This document shows, one piece after another, positions 18,060 through 26,936 of a stretch of DNA of 45,951 nucleotides; position 1 is the first letter of the stretch, and each line of letters opens with the position of its first letter. The stretch lies in assembly GCA_012519745.1 (NCBI GenBank), contig JAAYPO010000028.1, forward strand, positions 1-45,951. The letters run 5' to 3'. Made by a program: the position numbers and the translations under genes. Origin of the DNA: Clostridiaceae bacterium (GTDB taxonomy: Bacteria > Bacillota > Clostridia > Acetivibrionales > DTU013). Under the pieces are notes generated by a model. The model saw only the letters and a list, made by a program, of their open reading frames with translations. It was not told the DNA's origin and made no database searches.

Positions 18060-18404
18060 TCATGCTATAAGCAGCGCTCTTATCGCATGATCCACCTCTT
18101 CATATATCGTCATGAGCTTCATTATCCCCGAGATCTCGAGAATACGCCTGATCTTTTGATTTCTGCAGATGATGGCCGCTCTTCCCCCGAGCTTTTTTAT
18201 GTTTGCGTATCTTCCCACCAGCACGCCGATGCCCGAGCTGTCCATAAAGCTCAGACCGGACAAATCGAATATCACGTTTCTGGTGGTAGCCTTCAACAAT
18301 TCTCCCTCGATCTTGTTGCGGGCATACTCTGCAAAATGATGATCAAGCTCACCGCTGAATGAAGCGATCAAAGTGGAGCCTCTGTTGGTAAACCTTATTT
18401 CCAA
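18060..18404 (-). CDS. spoIIAA: Anti-anti-sigma factor SpoIIAA
   Basis: The product is a STAS-domain protein of 114 residues. It contains the phosphorylation motif FMDSSGIGV (Ser at 56-57) that is modified by SpoIIAB, and the GELDHHFAEYAR helix typical of SpoIIAA. The TTG at 18404, with GGGGGG six bases upstream, gives MEIRFTNRGSTL, matching family starts; another TTG seven codons earlier lacks an SD. First gene of the sporulation operon, directly downstream of a sigma-H-like promoter. Confidence 0.94.
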   Translation of the reverse strand: MEIRFTNRGSTLIASFSGELDHHFAEYARNKIEGELLKATTRNVIFDLSGLSFMDSSGIGVLVGRYANIKKLGGRAAIICRNQKIRRILEISGIMKLMTIYEEVDHAIRALLIA

Positions 18405-18440
18405 TGATATCCCCCCGTAATACAAATGTATGACACATAT

Positions 18441-18469
18441 TATTTCTGCATACGACTGGTAAATCCTTC
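18441..18469 (-). promoter_or_regulatory. Probable sigma-H promoter of the spoIIA operon
   Basis: On the minus strand GAAGGATTT (18469-18461) and GCAGAAATA (18449-18441) are separated by 11 bases. Compared with the sigma-H consensus RNAGGAWWW / RNNGAATWW, the upstream box matches fully and the downstream box differs at one position. The -10 end lies 37 bases before the spoIIAA TTG. SigH control of spoIIA is established in Bacillus and Clostridia. Confidence 0.7.
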
Positions 18470-18545
18470 CTCACATTATGGGAAGATTTGTAAAACGAGT
18501 GACTTATTTTCGACAATTACCTGCTTTGATCGCTTCAGCTCCCCT

Positions 18546-19517
18546 TTACCTGCCTGACGGATCACAACGCTGGCGATGCTTTTCAGCGATCTGGTCCAGT
18601 TTCCTGAGCCTGTGGTTGACACCGGATTTCCCCAGCGGGGGTGTCAGAAGCCGTCCCAGCTCTGTCAGATTGTGATCGCTGTATTCCAGCCTCAGCTCGG
18701 CAATTTCCCGGAGCCCTTGGGGCAGACTGTCCAGTCCCATGCAATCAGCGATATATTTTATGTTTTCGACCTGCCTTACCGATGCATTTACAGTCTTCTC
18801 AAGGTTAGCCGTCTCGCAGTTCACGATCCTGTTCACGCTGTTTCTCATACCCTTGAGTATTCGGACGTTTTCCAGCTCCATCAAAGCCCTGTGTGCTCCT
18901 ACGATATTCAGGAAATCTACTATGTTTTCCCCTTCCTTGAGGTATGTGACATAGCCTCCCTTTCTCGATATTATCCTGGCATTCAGTCCAAAGCTCTCCA
19001 GCATGTGTTTGAGTACCATCGCCTGCTCCATGGTGCGGGAGGTGAGCTCCAGATGGTAGGTTTTTTCAGGATCACTGACAGATCCCCCCGCCAGAAAAGC
19101 GCCCCTCAAATAGGCCTTCTTGCAGCACCGGTCCTTCGAATCGGACGGCTCAGGCAGTACAAGCTCCGGCTGTCCCTGAGTGTTTTTTCGGACGACTTCA
19201 GCTCCTATCCGTCTGATAAGCTTTGCCGAGCCTGATGCAGGTGTTACGAACAGCATATATGAAGCACGCTTTCTAAGCTTTCTGCTTTTGCGTATAGTAA
19301 CCTCCGGGGATATATTGCAAAGCTGCCTGATGCAGCTGTATATCCATCTGGCAAAAGCGGCATTTTCAGTTATGATCCTGATATTGTATCCGCCTGCCGG
19401 TACGGCTGCCGCAGTACCGTTGAGACTGACCACCGCAGCCAGCTCCGAAATCATACAGCACTCACTCAGATTATCCAGCCTGCAAAGCTCATCCTTGACA
19501 GTTGATGAAAAAGACAA
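18546..19517 (-). CDS. whiA: DNA-binding protein WhiA
   Basis: The 323-residue protein has an N-terminal degenerate LAGLIDADG homing-endonuclease-like region (AYLRGAFLAGGSVSDPEKTY near residue 134) and a C-terminal helix-turn-helix (SDHNLTELGRLLTPPLGKSG near 284). WhiA affects cell division and chromosome segregation in Bacillus and sporulation in actinomycetes. The start is TTG, with GGAGGTG seven bases upstream; this SD lies inside the last codons of the GH133 gene. It closes the rapZ-yvcK cluster, the usual context except for the inserted debranching gene. Confidence 0.96.
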   Translation of the reverse strand: MSFSSTVKDELCRLDNLSECCMISELAAVVSLNGTAAAVPAGGYNIRIITENAAFARWIYSCIRQLCNISPEVTIRKSRKLRKRASYMLFVTPASGSAKLIRRIGAEVVRKNTQGQPELVLPEPSDSKDRCCKKAYLRGAFLAGGSVSDPEKTYHLELTSRTMEQAMVLKHMLESFGLNARIISRKGGYVTYLKEGENIVDFLNIVGAHRALMELENVRILKGMRNSVNRIVNCETANLEKTVNASVRQVENIKYIADCMGLDSLPQGLREIAELRLEYSDHNLTELGRLLTPPLGKSGVNHRLRKLDQIAEKHRQRCDPSGR

Positions 19518-21584
19518 CTACAACACCTCCACATATGCCCTCAGGACCTCGGCTACACTCCATGCCTGGGCGCAGCAGCCCTTCGGCGTCAGCGGCTCAT
19601 CCCCGTCAAATATCTCAGATATACTTCCAAGGCATGCATGATGAAGATGGTCCATAAAAGGCTTCAGGAATTCCCGGGGCATATGGGCATATCCGGGTTC
19701 TTTTCCAAGTGTCTTTGAAAATGCAGTGACAAAATAGCCTATGGGCCATGTCCATACAGTACCCTGGTGATATGCGGAATCTCTCTCATAACGATCCCCT
19801 GTATAGCGTCCCCTGTACCCTGCGGATCGCTGAGACAGGCTCCTGAGTCCATATGCCGTATACAGCTCTCTCCATACCTTCTCCACCACACATTTGGCCA
19901 TGATCCCTTCGATCACTGGGAAGGACAGACCGACGGCAAATATCTGGTTGGGTCTGACACTGTCATCCCTTTGCCCTTCATTGACAACATCGTATAAATA
20001 CCTTCCGTCCTCATTCCAGAAAACCCTGGCAAAGCTGTTTTTGACTTTGTCGGCAAGAACACGGTACTCATCAGTTTCATAAGCAAGTCTCAACGAGATG
20101 GTTTCCAGTATTTTCAGTGCATTATACCATAATGCATTTATCTCCACCGCCTTGCCGTGTCTTGGCGTAAATACGGTATCGCCTGCCTTGGCATCCATCC
20201 AGGTAAGCTGTGTGTCCGCATTTCCTGCGCTAATGAGGCCGTCATCCTCCATATGGATATCATGCAGCGTTCCCTTGCGGTAAGCCTCGTATATCTGCCG
20301 CATCGGATCATAAAGCCGGGATCTCACCAGCTCCATGTCACCGGTTTTTTCAACATACCTGTAAACAGCTTCAAAAAACCACAATGCGGCATCGACGGTG
20401 TTGTAGCCGGGATCTCCATCCTCGTCGGGGAACATATTGGGCACAAGCCCATATTTGATATATTTGCTGAATGCAGCAAGTATATCGGCAGCATCCTCAT
20501 ACCTGCCTGTGGACAGTGTAAGGCCGCAAAGCGATATCATGGCATCCCTGCCCCAGTCTGTGAACCAGGGATAGCCGGCCAGTATGGTCCTGGAATTGGT
20601 TGACTGTCTGTAAACTATGAAATGATCTGCACTTCTTGTGAGCAGACTGCGGAATCTATCATCACCGCATCCCTCGGTGAGCTTATTGATCCTGGCCTTC
20701 TCTGCTTCAACAGCAAGTTTTCCATATGAACGGTCCATATACCTGGCAAGCAGTGCTGAAAAACAATCACCGCAGGCTCCGTCACCTTCCCGTTTGTTTG
20801 CCGGATCTGCCTTTGCTGCTCCTGTGATCGCCGTACCTTGAGCTCCGGACTTCCTGTCAATGACTGTACACACTACGAAAAAGCTGACATCGCTGCCCGG
20901 TCCTGCCCCGATACTGAAAACACCCGGTATATAGTGATCCTCATATGCCCTGAGCCCTCTTTCCTGCTCGACATCATAGAACATGTCCTCGAACCAGCAG
21001 TCATATGTAGCTTCATATTTGCTGCCTGGGCAGCCTATGAGTATATCAAGGCCAAGCTCATAGGGGTTAATCAATGTATGATCCCCTCTCGCTGTCTGTT
21101 GCATTCTCATATTATATCTGGACGAATCTCCATGATAATCCCTGAAATTAACGATGGGTGCTATCTTCATTATTGCCCCCTCAGCACCCGTTCTGAGACG
21201 ATACATAATAACTGCCGTATTCTCGCCATAAACCAGCGATACAGTTTTTTCGACAATAACATCCCCGATGCTGTATGTATATACCGGCAGAGGATCCTGT
21301 TCAAAGCTCTGCTGGTGGAAAAAGCCCTTGTTCACATATCCTCCGGTGGAAAATGAATGCAGCGGATATTCGCTGCCGTTGATAGATAATGTTTCGTGCA
21401 GCTGCGAAAGTATCAGATGCCTCTGCACAGGAGGCTTCAATGAGGCAACCAGCAGTCCGTGGTACCTTCTGCTGTTCCCGCCGATTATAGTTGATGAAGC
21501 AAAACCGCCTATTCCATTTGTAAGGAGCCACTCCCGCTCGATTCCTCTTTCCCAGGTGCTCCACTCCGATTTACCGAACCTCAA
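19518..21584 (-). CDS. Glycogen debranching enzyme, amylo-alpha-1,6-glucosidase type (GH133)
   Basis: The 688-residue protein has an N-terminal beta-sandwich domain (start MRFGKSEWSTWERGIEREWL, then NGIGGFASSTIIGGNSRRYH) and a C-terminal (alpha/alpha)6 barrel. Barrel motifs are AGYPWFTDWGRDAMISL, VDAALWFFEAV, QLTWMDAK, VEINALWYNAL, HQGTVWTWPIG and a final GSISEIFDGDEP. It would remove alpha-1,6 branches from glycogen-type polymers in the cytoplasm. Start is TTG with GGGGG seven bases upstream. Placement between yvcK and whiA is unusual and ties it to a central carbon control locus. Confidence 0.92.
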   Translation of the reverse strand: MRFGKSEWSTWERGIEREWLLTNGIGGFASSTIIGGNSRRYHGLLVASLKPPVQRHLILSQLHETLSINGSEYPLHSFSTGGYVNKGFFHQQSFEQDPLPVYTYSIGDVIVEKTVSLVYGENTAVIMYRLRTGAEGAIMKIAPIVNFRDYHGDSSRYNMRMQQTARGDHTLINPYELGLDILIGCPGSKYEATYDCWFEDMFYDVEQERGLRAYEDHYIPGVFSIGAGPGSDVSFFVVCTVIDRKSGAQGTAITGAAKADPANKREGDGACGDCFSALLARYMDRSYGKLAVEAEKARINKLTEGCGDDRFRSLLTRSADHFIVYRQSTNSRTILAGYPWFTDWGRDAMISLCGLTLSTGRYEDAADILAAFSKYIKYGLVPNMFPDEDGDPGYNTVDAALWFFEAVYRYVEKTGDMELVRSRLYDPMRQIYEAYRKGTLHDIHMEDDGLISAGNADTQLTWMDAKAGDTVFTPRHGKAVEINALWYNALKILETISLRLAYETDEYRVLADKVKNSFARVFWNEDGRYLYDVVNEGQRDDSVRPNQIFAVGLSFPVIEGIMAKCVVEKVWRELYTAYGLRSLSQRSAGYRGRYTGDRYERDSAYHQGTVWTWPIGYFVTAFSKTLGKEPGYAHMPREFLKPFMDHLHHACLGSISEIFDGDEPLTPKGCCAQAWSVAEVLRAYVEVL

Positions 21585-21635
21585 AGAATTACCCCCGTTT
21601 CATATTCTGATAGCTTATGGGATGCAGCCTGCGGC

Positions 21636-22778
21636 TTACATACCCATGCCCGCCGACCTGACCAGCCGGTCCTTGATGTAAGAATAGTCTTGAGACCTGC
21701 TCCGGTCACAGGCCAGTACATTTTCTGCCACCGCCTCTATTACTGCTTCCGCCAGCTTTTTAGGATCATGCCTCACCAAATTGTTCTTCAGTGATGCATA
21801 ATCACCTTCGATGAGCCGGATACCTGCCGCCAGGATCCTTTCGCGGTCGATCCCTACCTGGTCGGCGCCGTCGTTATGATATTTTTCCCTCAATTCGTCG
21901 GGAATAGACGAGTTGTTTACTATGCACATATCGACAATGCCCGTATAGGAGTGCTCCTCCAGCGCCCTGATATGATCGGACACACTGTAGCCCTCCGTTT
22001 CCGACGGCTGGGTCATGACATTGCAGACATACAGCTTCAGTGCTTTGCTCCTTTTGATGGCAGGACTGATCCCTCTGACCAGCAGATTTGGAATAATACT
22101 GGTGTAAAGGCTTCCGGGCCCTAATACTATCACATCGGCCTGATTGATGGCATCCAGAACATCATCAAGGGGTTCGGCGCCGGAAGGCTCAAGGTACACT
22201 CTTTTTATCCTGCATTTATTGAAGCTGCCATGACGGCCTATCCTGGACTCTCCGTTTACGATACACCCATCTTCAAGCTCCGCACACAGTGTCACATCCT
22301 CAAGTGAGACAGGAAGGACCCTCCCTGTGACTGCCAGTACGTCGCTCATCCTTCTGACCGCTTCCTCAAAGCTGGATGAGATACCGTCCATCGCCGCCAG
22401 GAATAGATTTCCAAAGCTCTGTCCCTTCAGCTTGCCCTCCTTGAACCTGTATTGCAGCAGCTGCTCCATCAGCGGCTCGGTATCCGCCAGGGCAAGTATA
22501 CAGTTTCTTATGTCTCCGGGCGGCAGCATCCCCAGCTCTTGTCTGAGCACACCTGAGCCGCCGCCGTCATCGGCAACCGTCACGACTGCAGTGATATTGG
22601 GGCTAAAGGCCTTCAGGCCGCGGAGCATGGTCGACAGCCCTGTTCCACCGCCTATCGCAACGATCCTCGGTCCTCTGACAGGCAGGTCCTTGTCGGAAGT
22701 ATAGCTTCCGGATCCATTATCGCTATAATTGCCGCCGTTTCTTCCGAAGACTTTTGCCAACAAGTCCTTTATATTCAT
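21636..22778 (-). CDS. yvcK: YvcK/GlmR-type gluconeogenesis and cell-shape factor
   Basis: The 380-residue CofD-like protein binds UDP-sugars and supports growth on gluconeogenic carbon sources by directing flux into cell wall precursors. Signature motifs are VAIGGGTGLSTMLRGLK near residue 41, VADDGGGSGVLRQELGMLPP near 68, GQSFGNLFLAAM, and VLGPGSLYTSIIPNLLV. The first 35 residues are a variable Ser/Gly-rich tail. The ATG overlaps the rapZ stop by four bases, with AGGAG 9 bases upstream. Confidence 0.95.
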   Translation of the reverse strand: MNIKDLLAKVFGRNGGNYSDNGSGSYTSDKDLPVRGPRIVAIGGGTGLSTMLRGLKAFSPNITAVVTVADDGGGSGVLRQELGMLPPGDIRNCILALADTEPLMEQLLQYRFKEGKLKGQSFGNLFLAAMDGISSSFEEAVRRMSDVLAVTGRVLPVSLEDVTLCAELEDGCIVNGESRIGRHGSFNKCRIKRVYLEPSGAEPLDDVLDAINQADVIVLGPGSLYTSIIPNLLVRGISPAIKRSKALKLYVCNVMTQPSETEGYSVSDHIRALEEHSYTGIVDMCIVNNSSIPDELREKYHNDGADQVGIDRERILAAGIRLIEGDYASLKNNLVRHDPKKLAEAVIEAVAENVLACDRSRSQDYSYIKDRLVRSAGMGM

Positions 22779-23650
22779 CTTCCAGCACTCCTGCCATCCT
22801 TTTCTATGTCCCTGTGCTCCACGATAGTCTTGTTCTGTTTGTCGGTCAGATTCCTCTGGAGCTCATCTGCAATAGCTACGGAACGATGCCTTCCGCCGGT
22901 ACAGCCGATCCCTATGACCAGCTGGGATTTTCCTTCCTTTACATAATTGGGGATGAGAAAATCCAGCATGGAGTTCAATCTATCCAGAAACTCCACCGTT
23001 TCAGGCATCCCCAGCACATAACCCTTCACATTTTCATGCTTTCCCGTAAGCCTTTTCATAGATTCGATATAATACGGATTTGGGATGAACCTGACATCAA
23101 ATAAAAGGTCGCATTCTATAGGGATGCCATATTTGAAACCAAATGAAATTATATTTATTATCAGCCCCGTAAACGAATTATCCTGCCCGATAATGCCGTT
23201 TATGGCTTCCTTGAGCTGTTTTGGCGTAAGGTTCGAGGTGTCGATCACATAGTCCGCTCTGTCCTTGATTCTCTGAAGAACCCGCCTCTCTTCAGCTATG
23301 CCCTTTACCAGCCTTCCCTCCTGAGCAAGGGGATGAGATCGGCGCGATTCCTTGTATCGCTTGATGACCACCTTGTCCGACGCCTCCATAAAAAATATCT
23401 CAAGGGAGTGTCCGTCAGCTTTCAGTGCATCCAGGGCAGGGAAGAGATCGTTGAGCAGCTCGCCGCCTCTTATGTCGATCACCACCGCTATCTTATCCAT
23501 CTTTCTATAGCTTTGCGAACAAATCTCTGCTATTTTGGGTATGAGCAGCGGCGGCAGGTTGTCTATGCAAAAGAAACCTGCATCCTCCAGATAATTGGCA
23601 ACAAGGCTCTTGCCTGCTCCGGAAATTCCTGTAATAATAATAAATCTCAT
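22775..23650 (-). CDS. rapZ: RNase adapter / nucleotide-binding protein RapZ (YvcJ)
   Basis: The 291-residue P-loop protein has Walker A GISGAGKS at residues 8-15, the DNLPP motif near 30, and the conserved C-terminal block GIGCTGGRHRSVAIADEL. In Bacillus the homologue YvcJ hydrolyses GTP; in E. coli RapZ controls glmS mRNA. It overlaps yvcK by four bases and follows murB by 14 bases, so the genes are co-transcribed. AGAGG lies upstream of the ATG. Confidence 0.96.
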   Translation of the reverse strand: MRFIIITGISGAGKSLVANYLEDAGFFCIDNLPPLLIPKIAEICSQSYRKMDKIAVVIDIRGGELLNDLFPALDALKADGHSLEIFFMEASDKVVIKRYKESRRSHPLAQEGRLVKGIAEERRVLQRIKDRADYVIDTSNLTPKQLKEAINGIIGQDNSFTGLIINIISFGFKYGIPIECDLLFDVRFIPNPYYIESMKRLTGKHENVKGYVLGMPETVEFLDRLNSMLDFLIPNYVKEGKSQLVIGIGCTGGRHRSVAIADELQRNLTDKQNKTIVEHRDIEKDGRSAGR

Positions 23651-23664
23651 GCTATGACCTCTTT

Positions 23665-24576
23665 CTATTCTTCCCCGACGATTTTTACCTCTGTTTGCAG
23701 CTCCACTCCGTATTTATCGGATACCACATCCTGTATATGCCTTATCAGCGATATCACATCCTGTGCCGACGCCCCTCCGGTGTTGACGATAAAGCCGCAG
23801 TGAAGGCAGGACACCTCTGCTCCTCCCGTCCTGAAACCCTTGAGGCCGCAATCCTGGACCAGCTTGCCGGCAAAATAGCCCTCCGGCCTCTTGAAGATGC
23901 TGCCTGCGCTGGGCATATCCAGCGGCTGTTTTTCGCAGCGTCTGGAATGATAGTCATCCATTTTCAGCTTTATACTGTCCCTGTCGCCCTTTTTCAGGCT
24001 CAAAACACTCTGAAGAACTACTCCTCCGCACGTCTGTATGACACTAGAGCGCTTTGCGAAGCAATGCTGCCTATTGTCAATCACGTGTATCTGTCCGTCA
24101 TCACCGATATACTCGGTGCTTTTCACAACCATGGACATATCCCCATCATATGCCCCGGCATTCATTGTTACGGCTCCGCCGAGAGTTCCCGGGATCCCTT
24201 CGGCAAATTCCAGCCCTGTGAGGCCATGCTCAAGTGCGGCTGCAGAAAGCGCAGATATAAGGATGCCGGCCTCTGCGCAGATCTCTTCGCCCTTCACTTC
24301 ATATCCGCTCATATTATCAGCCAGCTGTATTACCACTCCCCTTATGCCCTTGTCCCTGACAATAAGGTTCGTTCCGTTTCCCATGATCATTGCCGGCACT
24401 TTGTTTTCTCGGCACACCCTGAGTGTTTCTTTCAGACCTGCAATGTCAGCGGGTCTTGCAAACACATCAGCAGGCCCTCCTATCCGAAAGGAGGTATGCC
24501 TTGACATAGGTTCGTCGACCACGGCTGAAACGCCGGGTATCTGCCTTATCAGCTCAGCTGTTTCAAATTTGTTCAA
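23665..24576 (-). CDS. murB: UDP-N-acetylenolpyruvoylglucosamine reductase MurB
   Basis: The product is 303 residues from a TTG with GGGGAG seven bases upstream (start MNKFETAELI). It reduces the enolpyruvyl group to give UDP-N-acetylmuramate, using FAD and NADPH. FAD-binding motifs MGNGTNLIVRD and GLEFAEGIPGTLGGAVTMNAG are present. The catalytic Ser lies in PSAGSIFKRPEG and the catalytic Glu in LQTEVKIVG. Oddly, the usual FGYRxS motif reads FAKRSS, so the conserved Tyr is replaced by Lys while the Arg is kept. Near-universal essential function and operon context still support MurB. Confidence 0.94.
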   Translation of the reverse strand: MNKFETAELIRQIPGVSAVVDEPMSRHTSFRIGGPADVFARPADIAGLKETLRVCRENKVPAMIMGNGTNLIVRDKGIRGVVIQLADNMSGYEVKGEEICAEAGILISALSAAALEHGLTGLEFAEGIPGTLGGAVTMNAGAYDGDMSMVVKSTEYIGDDGQIHVIDNRQHCFAKRSSVIQTCGGVVLQSVLSLKKGDRDSIKLKMDDYHSRRCEKQPLDMPSAGSIFKRPEGYFAGKLVQDCGLKGFRTGGAEVSCLHCGFIVNTGGASAQDVISLIRHIQDVVSDKYGVELQTEVKIVGEE

Positions 24577-24638
24577 ATCAATGCTCCCCTTCTTTTTTGC
24601 ACAGATCAAGCTGTATCATCATATGCGGTGCTTCAATA

Positions 24639-25403
24639 CTACATGTCATGTGTTATGTTGTGATGCTTCATCACTGCAATCACATTGTTTTTTACAGTCC
24701 TCCTGCTGCTTATGAAGGCCTCCGCCCTCTCAAGTGAAATGCCGATAACCAGCTCCTCACGTACCTGTGCTTCATCGAGGACCTCAAGCACGATACCGAA
24801 TTTTCCGATATCGAAGCACATATGGGCATCGGTGCCGCAGGTAATGCCTACTCCATACTTGTTGCATTTTTTCACGAATTCCAGGCAGTTTTCCCTGGAA
24901 CCCTTCCTTACCCTAAAGGACCCGTTGTTTATCTCAATGAGCTTGCCGTACTCGGCAGCAGCTCTCACTACTTTGTCTATATCAACTTCGAACACCGGAT
25001 TGCCCGGATGGGCAACAGCATCCACGAAAGGATTGCGCAGCGCGTTGATCATTCCCATGGTGTTTTCCTCTTCACTGCCGGGCTCTATAGTAATATCATG
25101 AAAACTGGCCAGAACAAACTCCATCCTTGACAATATTGAGTCAGGTATGTCCAGCTTGCCTTCAAAGTCCATTATATTGGCCTCGGCACCCTTGTATATC
25201 CTGACACCGTCGATATATTTGGGTATGACGCCAAGATTCATAAAATGCAGTACGGATGACGCTCCCTTCATTGCAGGGCCATGGTCCGTCATCGCTATTG
25301 CTTCCATCCCGTTGGCTTTCGCATGAGCGGCATTCTCCATGATAGTGCTGTATGCATGACCGCTGGAAATTGTATGTGTATGTGTATCTACAACAAGATT
25401 CAA
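24639..25403 (-). CDS. PHP-domain phosphatase/phosphoesterase (YcdX-like)
   Basis: From a TTG with GGAGG seven bases upstream the product has 254 residues and starts MNLVVDTHTHT. PHP metal-binding motifs occur in order: DTHTHT, MTDHGPA, SFHDI, AHPGNP and CGTDAHM. These proteins hydrolyse phosphomonoesters with a trinuclear metal centre; the physiological substrate is unknown. An in-frame extension of 20 codons upstream overlaps hprK and lacks an SD. It sits between hprK and murB in one operon. Confidence 0.9.
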   Translation of the reverse strand: MNLVVDTHTHTISSGHAYSTIMENAAHAKANGMEAIAMTDHGPAMKGASSVLHFMNLGVIPKYIDGVRIYKGAEANIMDFEGKLDIPDSILSRMEFVLASFHDITIEPGSEEENTMGMINALRNPFVDAVAHPGNPVFEVDIDKVVRAAAEYGKLIEINNGSFRVRKGSRENCLEFVKKCNKYGVGITCGTDAHMCFDIGKFGIVLEVLDEAQVREELVIGISLERAEAFISSRRTVKNNVIAVMKHHNITHDM

Positions 25404-25459
25404 TGTTGTTCCTCCCTTGTGGTTTATCCCGTCTGTGGTCGCTGCCGCCTGCCGGCAGC

Positions 25460-26374
25460 TCAATCGAATTTCAAAAACCTTTCGCTTATGGCTCTGGCAG
25501 CATTGTAGCCCATTTTCTTCTGTCTGTGGTTCATGGCGGCTACCTCCACGATTATTGCCAGATTTCTTCCGGGTCTTACCGGTATCACAAGCGATGGCAC
25601 CGAAATGCCCAGTATGTCTGTGAATTGATCCTCAAGACCAAGCCTGTCATATATTTTGTGCTCCTTCCAAAGCTCCAGCATGATCACCAGGTTTATATTC
25701 TCCTGCAGCTTCACCGAACCCATTCCATAAAGGTTCTTGACATCCAGTATGCCTATTCCCCTGATCTCTATGAAATGCCTTATGTTCTCCGGCGCCGAAC
25801 CCAGCAGCGTCCTGTCTGAAACCCGCCTGATCTCAACTATATCGTCAGCGATCAGCCTGTGTCCTCTTTTTACCAGCTCCAGTGCTGTTTCGCTCTTGCC
25901 TACACCGCTCTCTCCCAGAATGAGTACTCCTTCTCCGTACACCTCCACAAGCACACCGTGCTCCGATATCCTCGGTGCAAGCATCACATTCAGATACCGT
26001 ATCAGCCCGCTCATGAACCTGGATGTGATATCATTTGTCCTGAGTATGGGTATATCATACTTTTTCGATACCTGCATCATCTCTTCAAATATCTCCAGCT
26101 CTCTGGCAACTACAATGCACGGAAATCCGGTGCGGAAAAATTCATCCAGCCTTTTGTGTCTGTCCTGCGGTGACAGACTTGCAAGATATGTCATTTCCAC
26201 CTTTCCTATTATCTGTATCCTGTCCGAGCCAAAATACTCCATGTAGCCCGACAACTGAAGCCCGGGCCTGTTCACATCGGAGGTAGTGATCTCTATATCT
26301 CCCGCCGTCTCGCCGCCGCATATCGCTTCCAGCTGAAATTCCTTCATCAGCTCACTGAGTTTGACAGTAAACAT
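25460..26374 (-). CDS. hprK: HPr kinase/phosphorylase
   Basis: The 304-residue bifunctional enzyme phosphorylates Ser46 of HPr with ATP or pyrophosphate and also dephosphorylates it, setting carbon catabolite repression. The N-terminal domain spans 1-130. The kinase domain has His139, the P-loop GESGVGKS (154-161), Asp178-Asp179 and the family signature EIRGIGILDV (203-212). GGGAGG lies upstream of the ATG. It is the first gene of the cluster that runs to whiA. A long AT-rich palindrome and a -10-like TATAAT lie upstream. Confidence 0.97.
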   Translation of the reverse strand: MFTVKLSELMKEFQLEAICGGETAGDIEITTSDVNRPGLQLSGYMEYFGSDRIQIIGKVEMTYLASLSPQDRHKRLDEFFRTGFPCIVVARELEIFEEMMQVSKKYDIPILRTNDITSRFMSGLIRYLNVMLAPRISEHGVLVEVYGEGVLILGESGVGKSETALELVKRGHRLIADDIVEIRRVSDRTLLGSAPENIRHFIEIRGIGILDVKNLYGMGSVKLQENINLVIMLELWKEHKIYDRLGLEDQFTDILGISVPSLVIPVRPGRNLAIIVEVAAMNHRQKKMGYNAARAISERFLKFD

Positions 26375-26426
26375 ACTCTGCCTCCCATTCCAGTATGCTT
26401 GGATCGCATAATCATTATCAGCTTAA

Positions 26427-26481
26427 ATTATAACACATTAATTGAAAGAAAATTTTTCGGATGTACAAAAATTTTCTTTCA
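26427..26481 (-). promoter_or_regulatory. hprK upstream region: -10-like box and 15-bp perfect inverted repeat
   Basis: A TATAAT box reads on the minus strand at 26432-26427, 53 bases before the hprK ATG. Its -35 region is poor. Just upstream, TGAAAGAAAATTTTT (26443-26457) is perfectly inverted at 26467-26481 around a 9-base centre. The placement over the expected -35 region suggests an operator; a hairpin function is also possible. Confidence 0.45.
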
Positions 26482-26487
26482 TCAGAA

Positions 26488-26530
26488 GTGTTTCAACAAG
26501 GCGGCAAACTTATATCGCTTCGCTATATAC
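26488..26530. repeat. GTGTTT-hairpin dispersed repeat, copy 2
   Basis: The head reads GTGTTTCAACAAGGCGG and the tail TCGCTTCGCTATATAC, matching copies at 2247 and 32845. AGGCG can pair with CGCTT using a G-U pair. Its tail runs into the minus-oriented 41-bp repeat block. Confidence 0.55.
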
Positions 26531-26604
26531 GTAATCCAACTGGATGAATTTGCAGGTAAGGGCTTCACCAAGGAATCCTAGTGGATGAATTTTCAAGTAG
26601 GGGC
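26531..26604 (-). repeat. 41-bp repeat block, minus orientation (one full and one partial copy)
   Basis: Reading the minus strand, one unit runs 26604-26564 and the next begins at 26563, keeping the 41-base period. The second copy loses identity after about 26532. Each carries AAATTCATCCA followed by GGAT. The same unit recurs in plus orientation at 26699-26831. Confidence 0.8.
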
Positions 26605-26698
26605 AGAAACTGCTATCCACTACAGTAACATAATGTGAATCAACACGAATTATGTAACCCATTTATAGATAATATACAATATCGCGACAGTCTCTCCG

Positions 26699-26831
26699 GC
26701 CCTTAATTGCAAATTCATCCACTAGGATCTCTTGATGCTGCCCTTACCTGCAAATTCATCCTCTAGGATCTCTTGATGCGGCCCTTACCTGTAAATTCAT
26801 CCATCGGGATCCCCTGCTGCTGCCTTTATCT
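26699..26831 (+). repeat. 41-bp repeat block, plus orientation (three copies and a fragment)
   Basis: Units begin with GCCCTTA or a close variant at 26699, 26740, 26781 and 26822, a constant 41-base period. Each contains AAATTCATCC, four bases, then GGAT, giving a short ATCC/GGAT inverted repeat. With the minus block this forms a large inverted arrangement around a 94-base spacer that holds no gene. Confidence 0.85.
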
Positions 26832-26883
26832 TATGATTTGACCAGTTGGATGCCTTAAAACTGCTTCCATTATCAAATATCCA

Positions 26884-26930
26884 TCCAAAAAGGGCGCCAC
26901 CATATTTGAATGGCAGTGCCCTTTAACATT
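26884..26930 (-). terminator. Terminator of the V/A-ATPase operon
   Basis: On the minus strand AAAGGGC (26924-26918) pairs with GCCCTTT (26895-26889), with further pairing TGCCA / TGGTGG inside and a TTTTTGG tail. It lies about 80 bases beyond the atpD stop, after the short tandem repeats. Confidence 0.7.
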
Positions 26931-26936
26931 TTGGGT

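Noticed and set aside
26699-26831. CRISPR array
   Set aside because: The 41-base units repeat without unique spacers and no cas genes are present.
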